The notes under the pieces: generated by a model
Database searches by the model: none
Told to the model about the DNA's origin: nothing
What the model saw: the letters and a program-made list of their open reading frames with translations, nothing else
From: Planctomycetaceae bacterium
GTDB taxonomy: Bacteria; Planctomycetota; Planctomycetia; Planctomycetales; Planctomycetaceae
NCBI GenBank assembly: GCA_017795105.1
Contig: CP051247.1
Span: 2,480,001 to 2,544,000, forward strand
Direction: 5' to 3'
DNA length: 64,000 bases
Position numbers and translations under genes: made by a program
In this document: in pieces, positions 37,329 to 48,709 of the stretch
Position numbering within the stretch: position 1 is the first letter of the stretch
Layout of the letters: each line of letters opens with the position of its first letter

Positions 37329-37829
37329 ATGAATCCAAACGATTTAATCGAACAATACTCGATCATGATCTATGAGCCTCCGTTAATTCACTTGCGCGAG
37401 GATGGCACGATTCGCGATGTCTCGAATCCCCTCTCGGTCATCATGCTGATCATTGACTTCGATTCTGAAGTCTCGATGAATGGGATCAACAACTTCATTG
37501 GCAACAGTACCGGGCGATTCGCTCATGAAATCGTTAGAGCCTTACAGATCATTGGTTGTGATCCCGAGGCCGCTCGACTTCAACAGATACTCGATATTGC
37601 CGAGACCGCTGGAATGACGCATGAGGCCATCCAGCAGGAACGCTCGGGTCTGGGTCCGTTCGCGGTGACCAGTTTTTCCGAATTGCATGGCGACAAATGG
37701 GACGCAGCGTGCGCCGAAATCGACACGATCGAATCGGAGATCGACTATTCAAAAATTAGCCGCCATGCCACGAAATTCGTCGCGACTCATGCCGACGTGT
37801 TCGAAGCCGCCATTGGACATGCGAGCTGA
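37329..37829 (+). CDS. DMP19/DUF4375-like protein
   Basis: 166 residues. The VSMNGINNFIGNSTGRFAHE and ALQIIGCDPEAARLQQIL stretches follow the DUF4375 (DMP19-like) pattern in which NGGFxQFFxN is typical; C-terminal part is acidic. DMP19 is a DNA-mimic protein; many relatives are neighbours of immunity genes. No signal peptide. Assignment is by motif only. Confidence 0.5.
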   Translation: MNPNDLIEQYSIMIYEPPLIHLREDGTIRDVSNPLSVIMLIIDFDSEVSMNGINNFIGNSTGRFAHEIVRALQIIGCDPEAARLQQILDIAETAGMTHEAIQQERSGLGPFAVTSFSELHGDKWDAACAEIDTIESEIDYSKISRHATKFVATHADVFEAAIGHAS

Positions 37830-37872
37830 CGATCTCCGCCATTTGATCGGAATCGACCCAAACGCCGAAGAC

Positions 37873-37906
37873 AAAGCATGCCCACGCGAGCGTGGGCATG
37901 GCACCC
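37873..37906 (-). repeat. Palindromic REP unit family A, copy 5
   Basis: 44 bp after the stop of the gene at 37329; same stem as copies 1-3, inverted. Confidence 0.85.
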
Positions 37907-37955
37907 AGTTAGTTCAAATGAACAAGAATCTCGAATTGCGAGCAGGGTTCAATTG

Positions 37956-38408
37956 ATGACGGATTCGACTCACCCGACGTTTCTATTCGTTGAGAACCGT
38001 CTCGAATGGAAGAGTTTGAGCGATCCAATGGAGGCCGGAGAGACGGTAACCCGTGAGAGTCAGATCCTGAAGGCGGTTGACGACCTTGATGGAGAACGAA
38101 CAAGCTTTCTCGTTCTTGGTGAGTCTGCTCCTGTCGAAGACTCAGGCTACTTATTCGGTGGTCAAGGTATGTGTGTCGCTGGGGGAACACGCGAGGTCTA
38201 CATCTGCCAGTGGATTGATTCGACAACCGGAGATGAGCGTCGACTGATCGGAACGCCCGATACAGCGGATTCTGAACTCGTCGCCGTCAAGAGAGGGCAG
38301 ACGGAGCACTTCAGGCCTGTTGAAGTATGCTCGAAAGATGTCGTTATCGAAGCACTTCTCACATTCTATCGATCCGGCTCACTGCACGTTGGATTTGAAT
38401 GGCGGTAG
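37956..38408 (+). CDS. Imm1-like small soluble protein
   Basis: 150 residues. The order SFLVLGESAPVEDSG, GGQGMCVAGGTREVYICQW, then DSELVAVKRGQTEHF and VVIEALLTFYRSGSL...FEW resembles the Imm1 immunity family (GGG then Q then a final FxxxGxxxxxxxW). Start at 37956 is the first ATG after the repeat. No toxin gene is near. Recognition is tentative. Confidence 0.45.
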   Translation: MTDSTHPTFLFVENRLEWKSLSDPMEAGETVTRESQILKAVDDLDGERTSFLVLGESAPVEDSGYLFGGQGMCVAGGTREVYICQWIDSTTGDERRLIGTPDTADSELVAVKRGQTEHFRPVEVCSKDVVIEALLTFYRSGSLHVGFEWR

Positions 38409-38438
38409 TTCCCGTTGACGGGTTCCCAAGCCGAAGAC

Positions 38439-38472
38439 AAAGCATGCCCACGCGAGCGTGGGCATGGCACCC
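38439..38472 (-). repeat. Palindromic REP unit family A, copy 6
   Basis: 31 bp after the preceding stop, 34 bp before the next start; same inverted stem. Confidence 0.85.
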
Positions 38473-38505
38473 GACTCCTCTTGTAAACACCATGAGAGAA
38501 GATCT

Positions 38506-38892
38506 ATGGACGGAGAGTTCGATCACATCGTTGCCAAGGGCCTGACGATTGTTGACAGCAAAGGTCATCAGAGAATCAGCATGTCGTTTCACCAATCAAG
38601 CAAGGGTGAAGAGTACCCCTGCATTTCACTCTTTGACAAACGCGGTTGCCAGCGGATCGCGATTACCATCGAAGATCATCCGATCATCTCGATTTGCCAC
38701 GAAGATGGTTCGGGGGCAGTCGGTATGGCCGGAACACCGGATGAAGGAGGCGCTATTGGCGTGAACGACAGCAATGGCAAGCGAGCCGTTGAAATAAGCG
38801 CCGGAGGAACGTTTGGTCGTTGTGTGATCGTTTTCGGTGAAGACGGAGTTTCCACAGGATCGCTCCCTACTGAGCAATCACCACCGAAATAA
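38506..38892 (+). CDS. Short beta-solenoid-like repeat protein
   Basis: 128 residues built of about four repeats of the form (I/L)xxxDxxGxxR(I/A): IVDSKGHQRISMSF, LFDKRGCQRIAITI, ICHEDGSGAVGMAG and VNDSNGKRAVEISAG. Similar DxxGxxR repeat proteins occur widely without assigned function. AGAGAAG precedes the start. Its TAA stop overlaps palindrome copy 7. Confidence 0.55.
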   Translation: MDGEFDHIVAKGLTIVDSKGHQRISMSFHQSSKGEEYPCISLFDKRGCQRIAITIEDHPIISICHEDGSGAVGMAGTPDEGGAIGVNDSNGKRAVEISAGGTFGRCVIVFGEDGVSTGSLPTEQSPPK

Positions 38893-38923
38893 GCATGCCC
38901 ACGCGAGCGTGGGCATGGCACCC
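38890..38923 (-). repeat. Palindromic REP unit family A, copy 7
   Basis: Starts within the stop codon of the preceding gene; ends 7 bp before the convergent HAD gene's stop. Confidence 0.85.
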
Positions 38924-38929
38924 GGTTTT

Positions 38930-39760
38930 CTATCCGACGGTGTGCATGGCGGTGGTCAGGTGGGGTTCCGGGCTGATGAGCATGTCGAGGTCGAGGTCGG
39001 CGATGGAGTCGACGACGAGGTCCGGCTGGAAGGCGTAGTTCTTCAGGTCTTCACGACGGGTGCCGCCGCTGAGGACGAGAACAGTCTGGTAGCCGAGCTG
39101 GACGCCGCCGAGGATGTCGGTCTCCATCGTGTCGCCGATGATCGTGGTCTGTGACGCCGAGAGTCCCAGCTCCTTGCGAGCCGAACGCATCATGATCGGA
39201 CTCGGCTTGCCGACGCTGAAGGCTTTCATGCCCGTTGCCGATTCCAGCATAGCGACAATCGCCCCGCAGCCGGGACGGAGACCATGTTGGGTCGGACAGT
39301 TCGGGTCCATGTTGGTGGCGATCAGCTTGGCGCCGCCCTTGATCAGATTGCAGGCCCGTTCGAGCATCTCCATCGTGAAGGTGCGGCCTTCGCCGACGAC
39401 GACGTAGTCGGGATGCGAATCGACAATCGAATAGCCGACGTCATGCAGGGCGCTGTGCAGCCCCCCTTCGCCGATGACATACGCCGTGCCGTTTGGCTTC
39501 TGCTCCGACAGGAACGTCGCCGTCGCCTGGGCGCAGGTGTAGACATGATAGTCTTCGACCGGCATGCCCATCCGTCGAATCTTCGTGGCGACATCCCTTC
39601 GGGTTCGCTGGCTGTTATTGGTCAGAAACGAAAACGGAAGGCCGACGGCCAGCAGGTGGCCCACGAATTCGTCGGCTCCGGGAATCAGTTCGCTGCCTCG
39701 ATAAATCACGCCATCCATGTCGAGTAACAGCCCGTGCTGAGAGGTCAGGGTCCTCTTCAT
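38930..39760 (-). CDS. HAD-IIA phosphatase (NagD/PGP type)
   Basis: 276 residues. HAD motif I LLLDMDGVIYRG, motif II FLTNNSQRT, the cap region, Lys in FSVGKPSP and motif IV GDTMETDILGG. Members dephosphorylate nucleotides, 2-phosphoglycolate or p-nitrophenyl phosphate. AAGGAG 8 bases before the ATG at 39760 settles the start; a much longer frame upstream has no supporting sequence. It converges on the last gene of the palindrome array. Confidence 0.85.
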   Translation of the reverse strand: MKRTLTSQHGLLLDMDGVIYRGSELIPGADEFVGHLLAVGLPFSFLTNNSQRTRRDVATKIRRMGMPVEDYHVYTCAQATATFLSEQKPNGTAYVIGEGGLHSALHDVGYSIVDSHPDYVVVGEGRTFTMEMLERACNLIKGGAKLIATNMDPNCPTQHGLRPGCGAIVAMLESATGMKAFSVGKPSPIMMRSARKELGLSASQTTIIGDTMETDILGGVQLGYQTVLVLSGGTRREDLKNYAFQPDLVVDSIADLDLDMLISPEPHLTTAMHTVG

Positions 39761-40224
39761 ATCCTTGCTCCTTGTCGCTTGCCCCGTTGTGGAAACGGAG
39801 CCCGTGTCGGTGGGGTGATGCCGGGGAGTCGCCGCATCACTGAGTGGGGAGGGAACGCGAGCACCGCGCCGGTGAGCAATCAACCTCATCGCAGATGATG
39901 TGCCAGTCGTAAGACCGCTGGAACTTTCACCCGGGCCCTTCGAGCAGAAAAGCCGTGCTGGTATCGCCTTGCGACAACACGAAGCGTCTTCTGCCGCCAT
40001 TCCCACATGGCGATCATTTGTTCAAGTGCGGCAACTGATGCAAATTCGTTTGCCTAAAACCAGAGATGGACCTGGCCTCAGAATGCGCAAACCAGCCTGC
40101 ATATCTCAACGAAACCGGCTCACTCGAAATCCCGGCTGCCGGCAACCTGACGAGAAACCATCTGGTTTACCATCTGTCCCCGTCTATCATGAGAAATCCT
40201 ACTTATGATTAAGGAGCGCCTTGA
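39761..40224. other. Divergent intergenic region
   Basis: 464 bp between the HAD and antiporter genes. A GTGATGC/GCATCAC hairpin is at 39815-39840. TATGAT near 40204 could be a -10 for the antiporter, but no clear -35 is seen. No gene. Confidence 0.45.
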
Positions 40225-41589
<1,365 letters not shown>

Positions 41590-41689
41590 ACCATTCGCAT
41601 CGCCGCAGAGTGAGTCGTCGTGAGCCCCATCGACTGCAAACCGTGGGTGGAACCTTCACCTGCCGGGAACGAGTCAACAAGCAGCTCAA

Positions 41690-42070
41690 CTAGCGTGACG
41701 CCCCTCCCCCTTTGGCTTTTTGGATCAGAAAGTCTTCCAGCGAACTGTAGGCAGACGATTCATTGGGGAGATCGGGTGCTGTCACAATGCATTCGCGGTC
41801 GAGTTCTTCCATCGCCTCCTGAAGCTTCAATCCCAACTGGACATCATGCACCCAGGTGAGCGACTCGGTCTCCCGGGTCACCTGGGCGCGGGGACGACTG
41901 TAGAACATATAGACGCTGGCATGATCATCTTCGCTCAGATGAGAAATTGGCGAGGCGTCTTTCATCAGCGTCTTCACCTCCGGACGATCCAAATCGTCTT
42001 CTCCCTCGATTCCCAGAAACGCGGGGAGGGCCGGCCCATCTCGTTTGTCAATGACATTCGGAATTATCAC
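41690..42070 (-). pseudogene. 3' remnant of a planctomycete esterase/alpha-beta hydrolase
   Basis: About 127 codons, read from 42070, whose PISHLSEDDHASVYMFYS, then WVHDVQLGLKLQEAMEELDRECIV and SSLEDFLIQKAKG resemble the C-terminal third of secreted alpha/beta hydrolases (PxxHLxxDDPP...HHPxFGxxLKExMDxLGIE). The catalytic Ser part is missing. Upstream, 22 bp away, a half REP unit (42092-42138) interrupts the frame; the apparent extension is a translation of that repeat. No start codon with Shine-Dalgarno is seen, so it is probably dead. Confidence 0.5.
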
Positions 42071-42091
42071 GGACCGTCGCTCGTCGATGGT

Positions 42092-42138
42092 CGACTGCTT
42101 GTTGCTGCGCAACCCGGAGATAAACCTCCGGGCCATCC
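42092..42138 (-). repeat. Single REP unit of family B at the pseudogene 5' end
   Basis: Inverted half-element (GACTGCTTGTTGCTGCGCAA then hairpin and GGGCCATCC) matching the right ends of the elements at 45068 and 45841. No left partner is seen near it. Confidence 0.75.
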
Positions 42139-42278
42139 CTGACTTGGTCAGGCTCGATTCATTCTTTCTTGAACGACGCTGGATCTCGAAACTGCGACAC
42201 GACAATTCCCTCCCTCATCATTCAACAGGATAGCCCGAGGATTAAGCCTAGCGGCTCAGGCAGGGCACGACATCACCG

Positions 42279-44627
42279 CTACTCCACCGGAGCCGACCAT
42301 TCATTATTCCAGCCGGTGAACAGGTCGTGAAGCAGGGCTTTCCACTCCTCGGTCGTTCGCGTGGGAGGGTAAGGAACGGGAGCCACCGGTTTGATGGCCG
42401 TCCATACGATCTCGAACTGACCGTTCGGCTGCACCCGCCCAATCCGAGGCGTCTTGTACGTGTGCTGCGTGGCGGGATCGATTCGGATGTCCCCCTCAGG
42501 AGCATGGAATCGATGGTTTCGCATCTCGCGGCGGATCATCCTCGGATCGGTGCTCTCGCAGGCTTCCACGGCTTCGGCCCAGAGCTTAACTCCCAGATAG
42601 GCCGCTTCCATCGGATCGGTGACAACATGGTCCTCGCCGTAGGTCTCTTTGAAATGCGCCACGAACGAATCATTCTCGGGAGAATCGATGCTCTGGAAGT
42701 AATTCCAGGCGGCGTAGTCGCCAGACATCGCTTTGGCATCGAGTTGCTGCAACTCGGCTTCGCCAATGCTGAATGAAATCGTCGGCACCGCTTTCGGGGT
42801 CACGCCCTCTGCTCGCAGCTGCCTGAAGAATTCAATGTTCGTTTCCCCGTTGATGGAATTCAGAATCACGTCCGGTTTGGTGGCGGTAATCTGGTCAACG
42901 ACGGACTGCACATCGCGACTCCCCAGGGGAAGGAACGCTTCTCCAACCAGCTCCGCTCCCAGAATGTCCAGCTGATCCTTGATGATCTCGTGGACCACAC
43001 GGGGAAACACGTAATCTGAACCGACCAGAAAGAACTTGTGCTTGTCCTCGAAGGCGTACGCCCACTTCACAGCCGGAATGACCTGCTGGTTAGGAGTCGC
43101 CCCGGTGTAAATCACATTCGGGGACTCTTCAATTCCCTCATACTGAAGGGGATAGACCAACAGATGATCGAGTTCTTCGAAAATCGGAACCACGGTTTTG
43201 CGGCTGGCTGACGTCCAGCATCCGAAGATTGTGCACACGTCTTCTTCATTGATCAGACGCGTCGCTTCAACCGCAAACTGATTCGCATCGGACTCGCCGT
43301 CGGCCACAACGGCTTCCACCGGACGGTCGAGCAGTCCTCCACTGAAGTTGATCTCTTCGATGGCCAGCAGGACTGCATCCACCAGAGGAGACTCGCTCGC
43401 GGCCATCGTTCCCGTCAGTGAATGCAAAACCCCAACTCGAATCGGCACTCCAGAGGGCGGCGGAGGCACGGCCGCTCGGTCACCTGCTTGCTCGACCGGC
43501 TTGGAACGCGCGACGAAGAAGACAATCCCGATCATCAGGCATGTCACGATGCCGGCGACAATTCCCCATCGCCCTTTCGACTGCGATCGCTGATCCCCTT
43601 GCGGACGTGCGGGCCACCTGTCCGCAGATTGATCGCTCGGCAGCTGAATCGAATGCCCGGACAGAGCCGCCAGCACGGCTTCCAGATCGGCACGCATTTC
43701 GTCGGTGCTCTGGTATCGATTGCTCGGATCGATCTCCATGGCCCGTTGAATGATATTCGCACAGGCTGTCGGGACCTCCGCACGAATCTCGCGAGGGTCG
43801 GGAGCGGGATCATGGCAATGCTTGAACATCACCTTAACAACGCTGTCGCTTTCTCCATACGGAAACCCGCCGGTCAACAGGGTGTAGTAGGTTGCTCCCA
43901 GAGAATAGATGTCACTCCGGATATCCACCGCTTTGGATTCGCATTGCTCCGGACTCATGAAATACGGCGTGCCAACCAGCTGCCCCTGTTGAGTGATCTG
44001 CAACATGTCGTCCGCAAAGTTCTTCGCCAGCCCGAAATCGGTAATCTTGGCGGAGCCTTCTTCGGACAACAGGATGTTTGCGGGCTTCAGGTCGCGATGC
44101 ACGAGGTTCGTGCGATGAGCGGCGGCGAGCCCCCGGCAGACTTCGATCATCAGCCGGGTCGCCTCAGGAACAGAAAAGACTCCATGCGTTTCCAGATAGC
44201 TGGCCGCACTTCCTCCGCTCACGAGCTCCATCACGAGAAAATGCGTTGGCCCGTCCTGAGCCACCTCATGAATCGTGACGACATGTGGATGATTGAGCCC
44301 GCCGGCACTCCGGGCTTCCGCCAGAAATCGCTCCAGATTATTCGTGTTTCCCGAGAACTGCGTCGGCAGAACCTTAATCGCCACGTCGCGATCAATGGAG
44401 GGATCGTGCCCCTTGAGAACGATCCCCATTCCTCCCATCCCCAGCACATCCGTGATGACGTACTTGCCAAGAGTCCGGCCGACCCACTGCTGAGACAGGC
44501 CGACCTTTCCTGACGGGTGGGGCGTGGAGGAGCCGGAACCATCCAGCTGCGTCTGCTCGAACTCAGGACGGCTGTCTTCCGGGGCTCTCATCTGACCCGG
44601 TTCGGAGTTCTGCTTGTCAGAGGTCAT
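42279..44627 (-). CDS. Ser/Thr protein kinase fused to a urea/amide-binding (UrtA-like) sensor
   Basis: 782 residues. A disordered N-terminus (1-50); a Hanks-type kinase with glycine loop LGMGGMGIV (62-70), Lys85, HRDLKPAN (177-184) and DFG (197-199); one transmembrane helix about 354-373; then from residue 396 a type I periplasmic binding domain starting IRVGVLHSLTGTMAASESPL with EEINFSGGLLDRPVEAVVADG, the pattern of UrtA urea or AmiC amide binding proteins. Inference: ligand binding outside controls a cytoplasmic kinase. All catalytic kinase residues are present. No urea transporter genes are near. Start follows from the kinase fold; a region before it is weak. Confidence 0.88.
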   Translation of the reverse strand: MTSDKQNSEPGQMRAPEDSRPEFEQTQLDGSGSSTPHPSGKVGLSQQWVGRTLGKYVITDVLGMGGMGIVLKGHDPSIDRDVAIKVLPTQFSGNTNNLERFLAEARSAGGLNHPHVVTIHEVAQDGPTHFLVMELVSGGSAASYLETHGVFSVPEATRLMIEVCRGLAAAHRTNLVHRDLKPANILLSEEGSAKITDFGLAKNFADDMLQITQQGQLVGTPYFMSPEQCESKAVDIRSDIYSLGATYYTLLTGGFPYGESDSVVKVMFKHCHDPAPDPREIRAEVPTACANIIQRAMEIDPSNRYQSTDEMRADLEAVLAALSGHSIQLPSDQSADRWPARPQGDQRSQSKGRWGIVAGIVTCLMIGIVFFVARSKPVEQAGDRAAVPPPPSGVPIRVGVLHSLTGTMAASESPLVDAVLLAIEEINFSGGLLDRPVEAVVADGESDANQFAVEATRLINEEDVCTIFGCWTSASRKTVVPIFEELDHLLVYPLQYEGIEESPNVIYTGATPNQQVIPAVKWAYAFEDKHKFFLVGSDYVFPRVVHEIIKDQLDILGAELVGEAFLPLGSRDVQSVVDQITATKPDVILNSINGETNIEFFRQLRAEGVTPKAVPTISFSIGEAELQQLDAKAMSGDYAAWNYFQSIDSPENDSFVAHFKETYGEDHVVTDPMEAAYLGVKLWAEAVEACESTDPRMIRREMRNHRFHAPEGDIRIDPATQHTYKTPRIGRVQPNGQFEIVWTAIKPVAPVPYPPTRTTEEWKALLHDLFTGWNNEWSAPVE

Positions 44628-44936
44628 AATGAATCGATTTCTGCGGAGAGAACGTCACGCGATCGCGTTTCTTAGTTTCGTCCCACGATACTGAGAGCCT
44701 GCCCGAAAACCTATCGTGAGCCCTCAGCAAAGCGATTGCGATCCGAACAAAGCTCATGCGTGCAGGAACGACTCGAAACGACGTCCGTCGGACAGACACT
44801 GCGGCGACGGATGCAAAGGAACCCTCGGAAAGCCTCTCCTCCAATTCTAGCATGCGAACTGTTAAGAATCGCGCAAGCCAACGCACAGAAAGTCGACCTT
44901 CTCAACGCCCTCCTCAGCGAACCAACGTTCCATGAA
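44628..44936. other. Upstream region of the kinase gene
   Basis: About 310 bp before the first family B element; no gene, no clear promoter read by eye. Confidence 0.4.
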
Positions 44937-45118
44937 GGATGGCCCGGAGGTTCACCTCCGGGTGACGAAGTCACAAGCAGTCTCCCATGGGGTGAATCAT
45001 CGAGGCTGGGATCTATCACAGCGGCAACATCAAATGAGATGGACTCCCAACAAGCAGCAAGCAGCTTCACGGGCAACTGCTTGTTGCTCCGCAACCCGGA
45101 AGTAAACTTCCGGGCCAT
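44937..45118. mobile_element. Inverted-repeat-bounded element upstream of the RAYT gene (family B, type 1)
   Basis: Left end 44937: GGATGG, hairpin CCCGGAGG/CCTCCGGG, GTGACGAAGTCAC. Right end inverted, 45068-45118: GCGGAGCAAC-type loop, stem with AAGTAAACTT, ending GGGCCATCC. 182 bp; interior unlike the other copies. Probably a non-autonomous REP element. Confidence 0.7.
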
Positions 45119-45165
45119 CCCTGCGTGCCTTGTTTTCTGAGATTCCCGCGCGGCATGATATCTCG

Positions 45166-45690
45166 ATGACCAGGCGACGCCGCATCTTTGAAGACCAGAG
45201 TTACGTCCACTTCGTGACGTTCTCCTGCTATAAACGGCGCCATTTGCTCGCGCACGAGTCCATCTGCAAAATCATCCTCGGCAACCTCGACCGGCAGCTC
45301 AACCGATTCGCAGCCGCCTGCCACGGCTTCGTGCTCATGCCGGATCACGTGCATGTGCTGCTGCAGTTCCAGGAACCCGGCCAGCTCGCTTCTTTCCTGC
45401 AGCAATGGAAACAACAGGCTTCGTTCCACGCTCGAAAAGCCATCACGGAGTCGCTCCCGGAACTCAGCCGAGCCCTCGCCACCGGCGACCCGTTCTGGCA
45501 ACCCGGCTACTACGACTTTCCGATCGAGAGCAAAGAGAAGTATCTCGAAAAGCTGGACTACTCGCACCAGAATCCAGTCCGTGCAGGGCTGGTAAAGCAT
45601 GCCGCCGCCTACCGCTGGAGCTCCGCCCGCTGGTACGAACTCCGCAAATTCGCCGGCGTCACCATCACCCCCATCGACACCCTCAGCTAA
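45166..45690 (+). CDS. REP-associated tyrosine transposase (RAYT, Y1_Tnp family)
   Basis: 174 residues. HUH motif MPDHVHVLL (His61, His63), upstream YVHFVTFSCYKRRHLL, and the tyrosine region YLEKLDYSHQNPVRAGLV, with Tyr132 the likely catalytic residue (family YIHxNPVRAGLV). RAYTs are single-copy domesticated IS200-like enzymes that cut single-stranded REP hairpins. It lies 47 bp after one REP-bounded element and 13 bp before another, which is the canonical arrangement. An in-frame TTG at 45130 would lie in the repeat flank; the ATG at 45166 is preferred. Confidence 0.92.
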   Translation: MTRRRRIFEDQSYVHFVTFSCYKRRHLLAHESICKIILGNLDRQLNRFAAACHGFVLMPDHVHVLLQFQEPGQLASFLQQWKQQASFHARKAITESLPELSRALATGDPFWQPGYYDFPIESKEKYLEKLDYSHQNPVRAGLVKHAAAYRWSSARWYELRKFAGVTITPIDTLS

Positions 45691-45703
45691 CCGCCCCCCG
45701 AAA

Positions 45704-45893
45704 GGATGGCCCGGAAGTTCACTTCCGGGTGACGAAGTCACAAGCTGCTGCCCGTGGGGCGGTGGTGAATAATCGGCAGGGAGGACTCAGAAAGCCTGCT
45801 TCTCATCGAGATTGGCCACGTTGATCAACCGTAGTCCGTCGATGGGCAACTGCTTGTTGCTGCGCAACCCGGAGGTAAACCTCCGGGCCATCC
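45704..45893. mobile_element. Family B REP element, type 2 copy 1
   Basis: 190 bp, left end GGATGGCCCGGAAGTTCACT, hairpin 2 GTGACGAAGTCAC, right end inverted GGAGGTAAACCTCCGGGCCA. Almost identical to 46325-46514. Begins 13 bp after the RAYT stop. Confidence 0.82.
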
Positions 45894-45902
45894 CACCGAA
45901 TC

Positions 45903-46298
45903 TCACTGATGTTCCGGCGATTCCGGATCTTGAAATTGTGGGTCATTGGTCAGCGGATAGCCGATCTGAGGATCGACCCATTGTCTCAGCTTTGTCATGA
46001 ACTCGAGGTGATTCCGGAATAGATACGCTCCGACGATCCATGTCCCCCAGTTCGGAAGGTCGTACATCACCTGTGTGACGCGATCGTCCCAGGCGCAGTC
46101 GTCTTCCTCATTCCGGCAACCTCCGACATCGGCTTCAGCGACGAACCGGAGGAGCGACAGAGCCAGATTCAGATAGCCGTCGCGCGTTCCCATCAACGAG
46201 GATTCATCGGCGAATCCTTCATCGACAATCATGCAACACGCGCGATCAACAGCCACCTGCTGTTCAATAATCCTGATCGCATCCTCCAACTGCGACAC
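45903..46298 (-). CDS. Hypothetical small protein between direct repeats
   Basis: 131 residues from GTG with AAAGGA 7 bases upstream. Helical, acidic: LEDAIRIIEQQVAVDRACC, LALSLLRFVAEADVGGC, DLPNWGTWIVGAYLFRNHLEF. No family recognised; could be an immunity-type protein (no signal). A longer apparent N-terminus (from 46343) is REP translation. The gene is isolated between two near-identical 190-bp elements. Confidence 0.55.
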   Translation of the reverse strand: MSQLEDAIRIIEQQVAVDRACCMIVDEGFADESSLMGTRDGYLNLALSLLRFVAEADVGGCRNEEDDCAWDDRVTQVMYDLPNWGTWIVGAYLFRNHLEFMTKLRQWVDPQIGYPLTNDPQFQDPESPEHQ

Positions 46299-46324
46299 GG
46301 CGATGTCCTTTCTTGAATTTCGAA

Positions 46325-46514
46325 GGATGGCCCGGAAGTTCACTTCCGGGTGACGAAGTCACAAGCTGCTGCCCGTGAGGTGTTGGTGAATAATCGGCAG
46401 GGAGGACTCAAAAAGCCTGCTTCTCATCGAGATTGGCCACGTTGATCAACCGTAGTCCGTCGATGGGCAACTGCTTGTTGCTGCGCAACCCGGAGGTAAA
46501 CCTCCGGGCCATCC
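46325..46514. mobile_element. Family B REP element, type 2 copy 2
   Basis: 190 bp, differing from the element at 45704 at about five positions, same orientation. Ends 25 bp before the thiC terminator. Confidence 0.82.
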
Positions 46515-46535
46515 CTTCCATGCCACGCTAATTCA

Positions 46536-46574
46536 GAAAAAGATCACCCCGGCTCAAATGAACCGGGGTGATCT
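46536..46574 (-). terminator. Intrinsic terminator of thiC
   Basis: Stem AGATCACCCCGG/CCGGGGTGATCT with T run on the minus strand (the A run 46536-46541); 29 bp past the thiC stop. Confidence 0.88.
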
Positions 46575-46602
46575 CTGAAAAGTCGGCAAACCTTTTTGAG
46601 TT

Positions 46603-48408
<1,806 letters not shown>

Positions 48409-48709
48409 GCGAAGTCCAATTCTTATCTGAGAAGCTGCCGTGCAGCCAAAACGTGCGGTGCAAAGAGCGGTAAGGTCTCCGACCCGAATTATAGAGTCTT
48501 CTGAGGGAAAATCAGCCGTTCCCGCGACTCGTTTCGCAAACCACCGTAGTTTCCCGAGTTAGAAAGGTCTATGATCAGCGATCGGAACGCGAGAAACCCT
48601 GCCGGGCAGGCTCCGTGTGACAAGATTCACTCACCCCCCGCATTGGCGAGGGGACGTTGGATGACCGAAATTTCCGATCGACAATCCATTACACTTTGAT
48701 GGACAGCTG
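48409..48709. other. Divergent thiC/gmd intergenic region
   Basis: About 300 bp with the thiC leader and putative promoter on the minus strand and presumably the gmd promoter. No TPP aptamer consensus and no gene. Confidence 0.55.
48488..48493 (-). promoter_or_regulatory. thiC: Possible thiC -10 element
   Basis: A perfect TATAAT on the minus strand, 80 bases upstream of the ATG; no good -35 at 16-18 bases was found. Confidence 0.35.

Noticed and set aside
34655..38923. CRISPR array
   Set aside because: Family A palindromes are 34 bp but spaced hundreds to over a thousand bases apart with genes between, in both orientations; no cas genes.
34655..38923. Integron with attC sites
   Set aside because: No integron integrase in the window, and the palindromes lack R/L box symmetry and the GTTRRRY sequence; the REP explanation is simpler.
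44937..46514. Full IS200/IS605 insertion sequence
   Set aside because: No TnpB gene and no terminal subterminal hairpins of that family; the single gene and REP ends fit a RAYT, not an autonomous IS.
48409..48709. TPP riboswitch before thiC
   Set aside because: The CTGAGA and ACCTGATCTGG-type core segments of the aptamer are not present in the leader on the minus strand.
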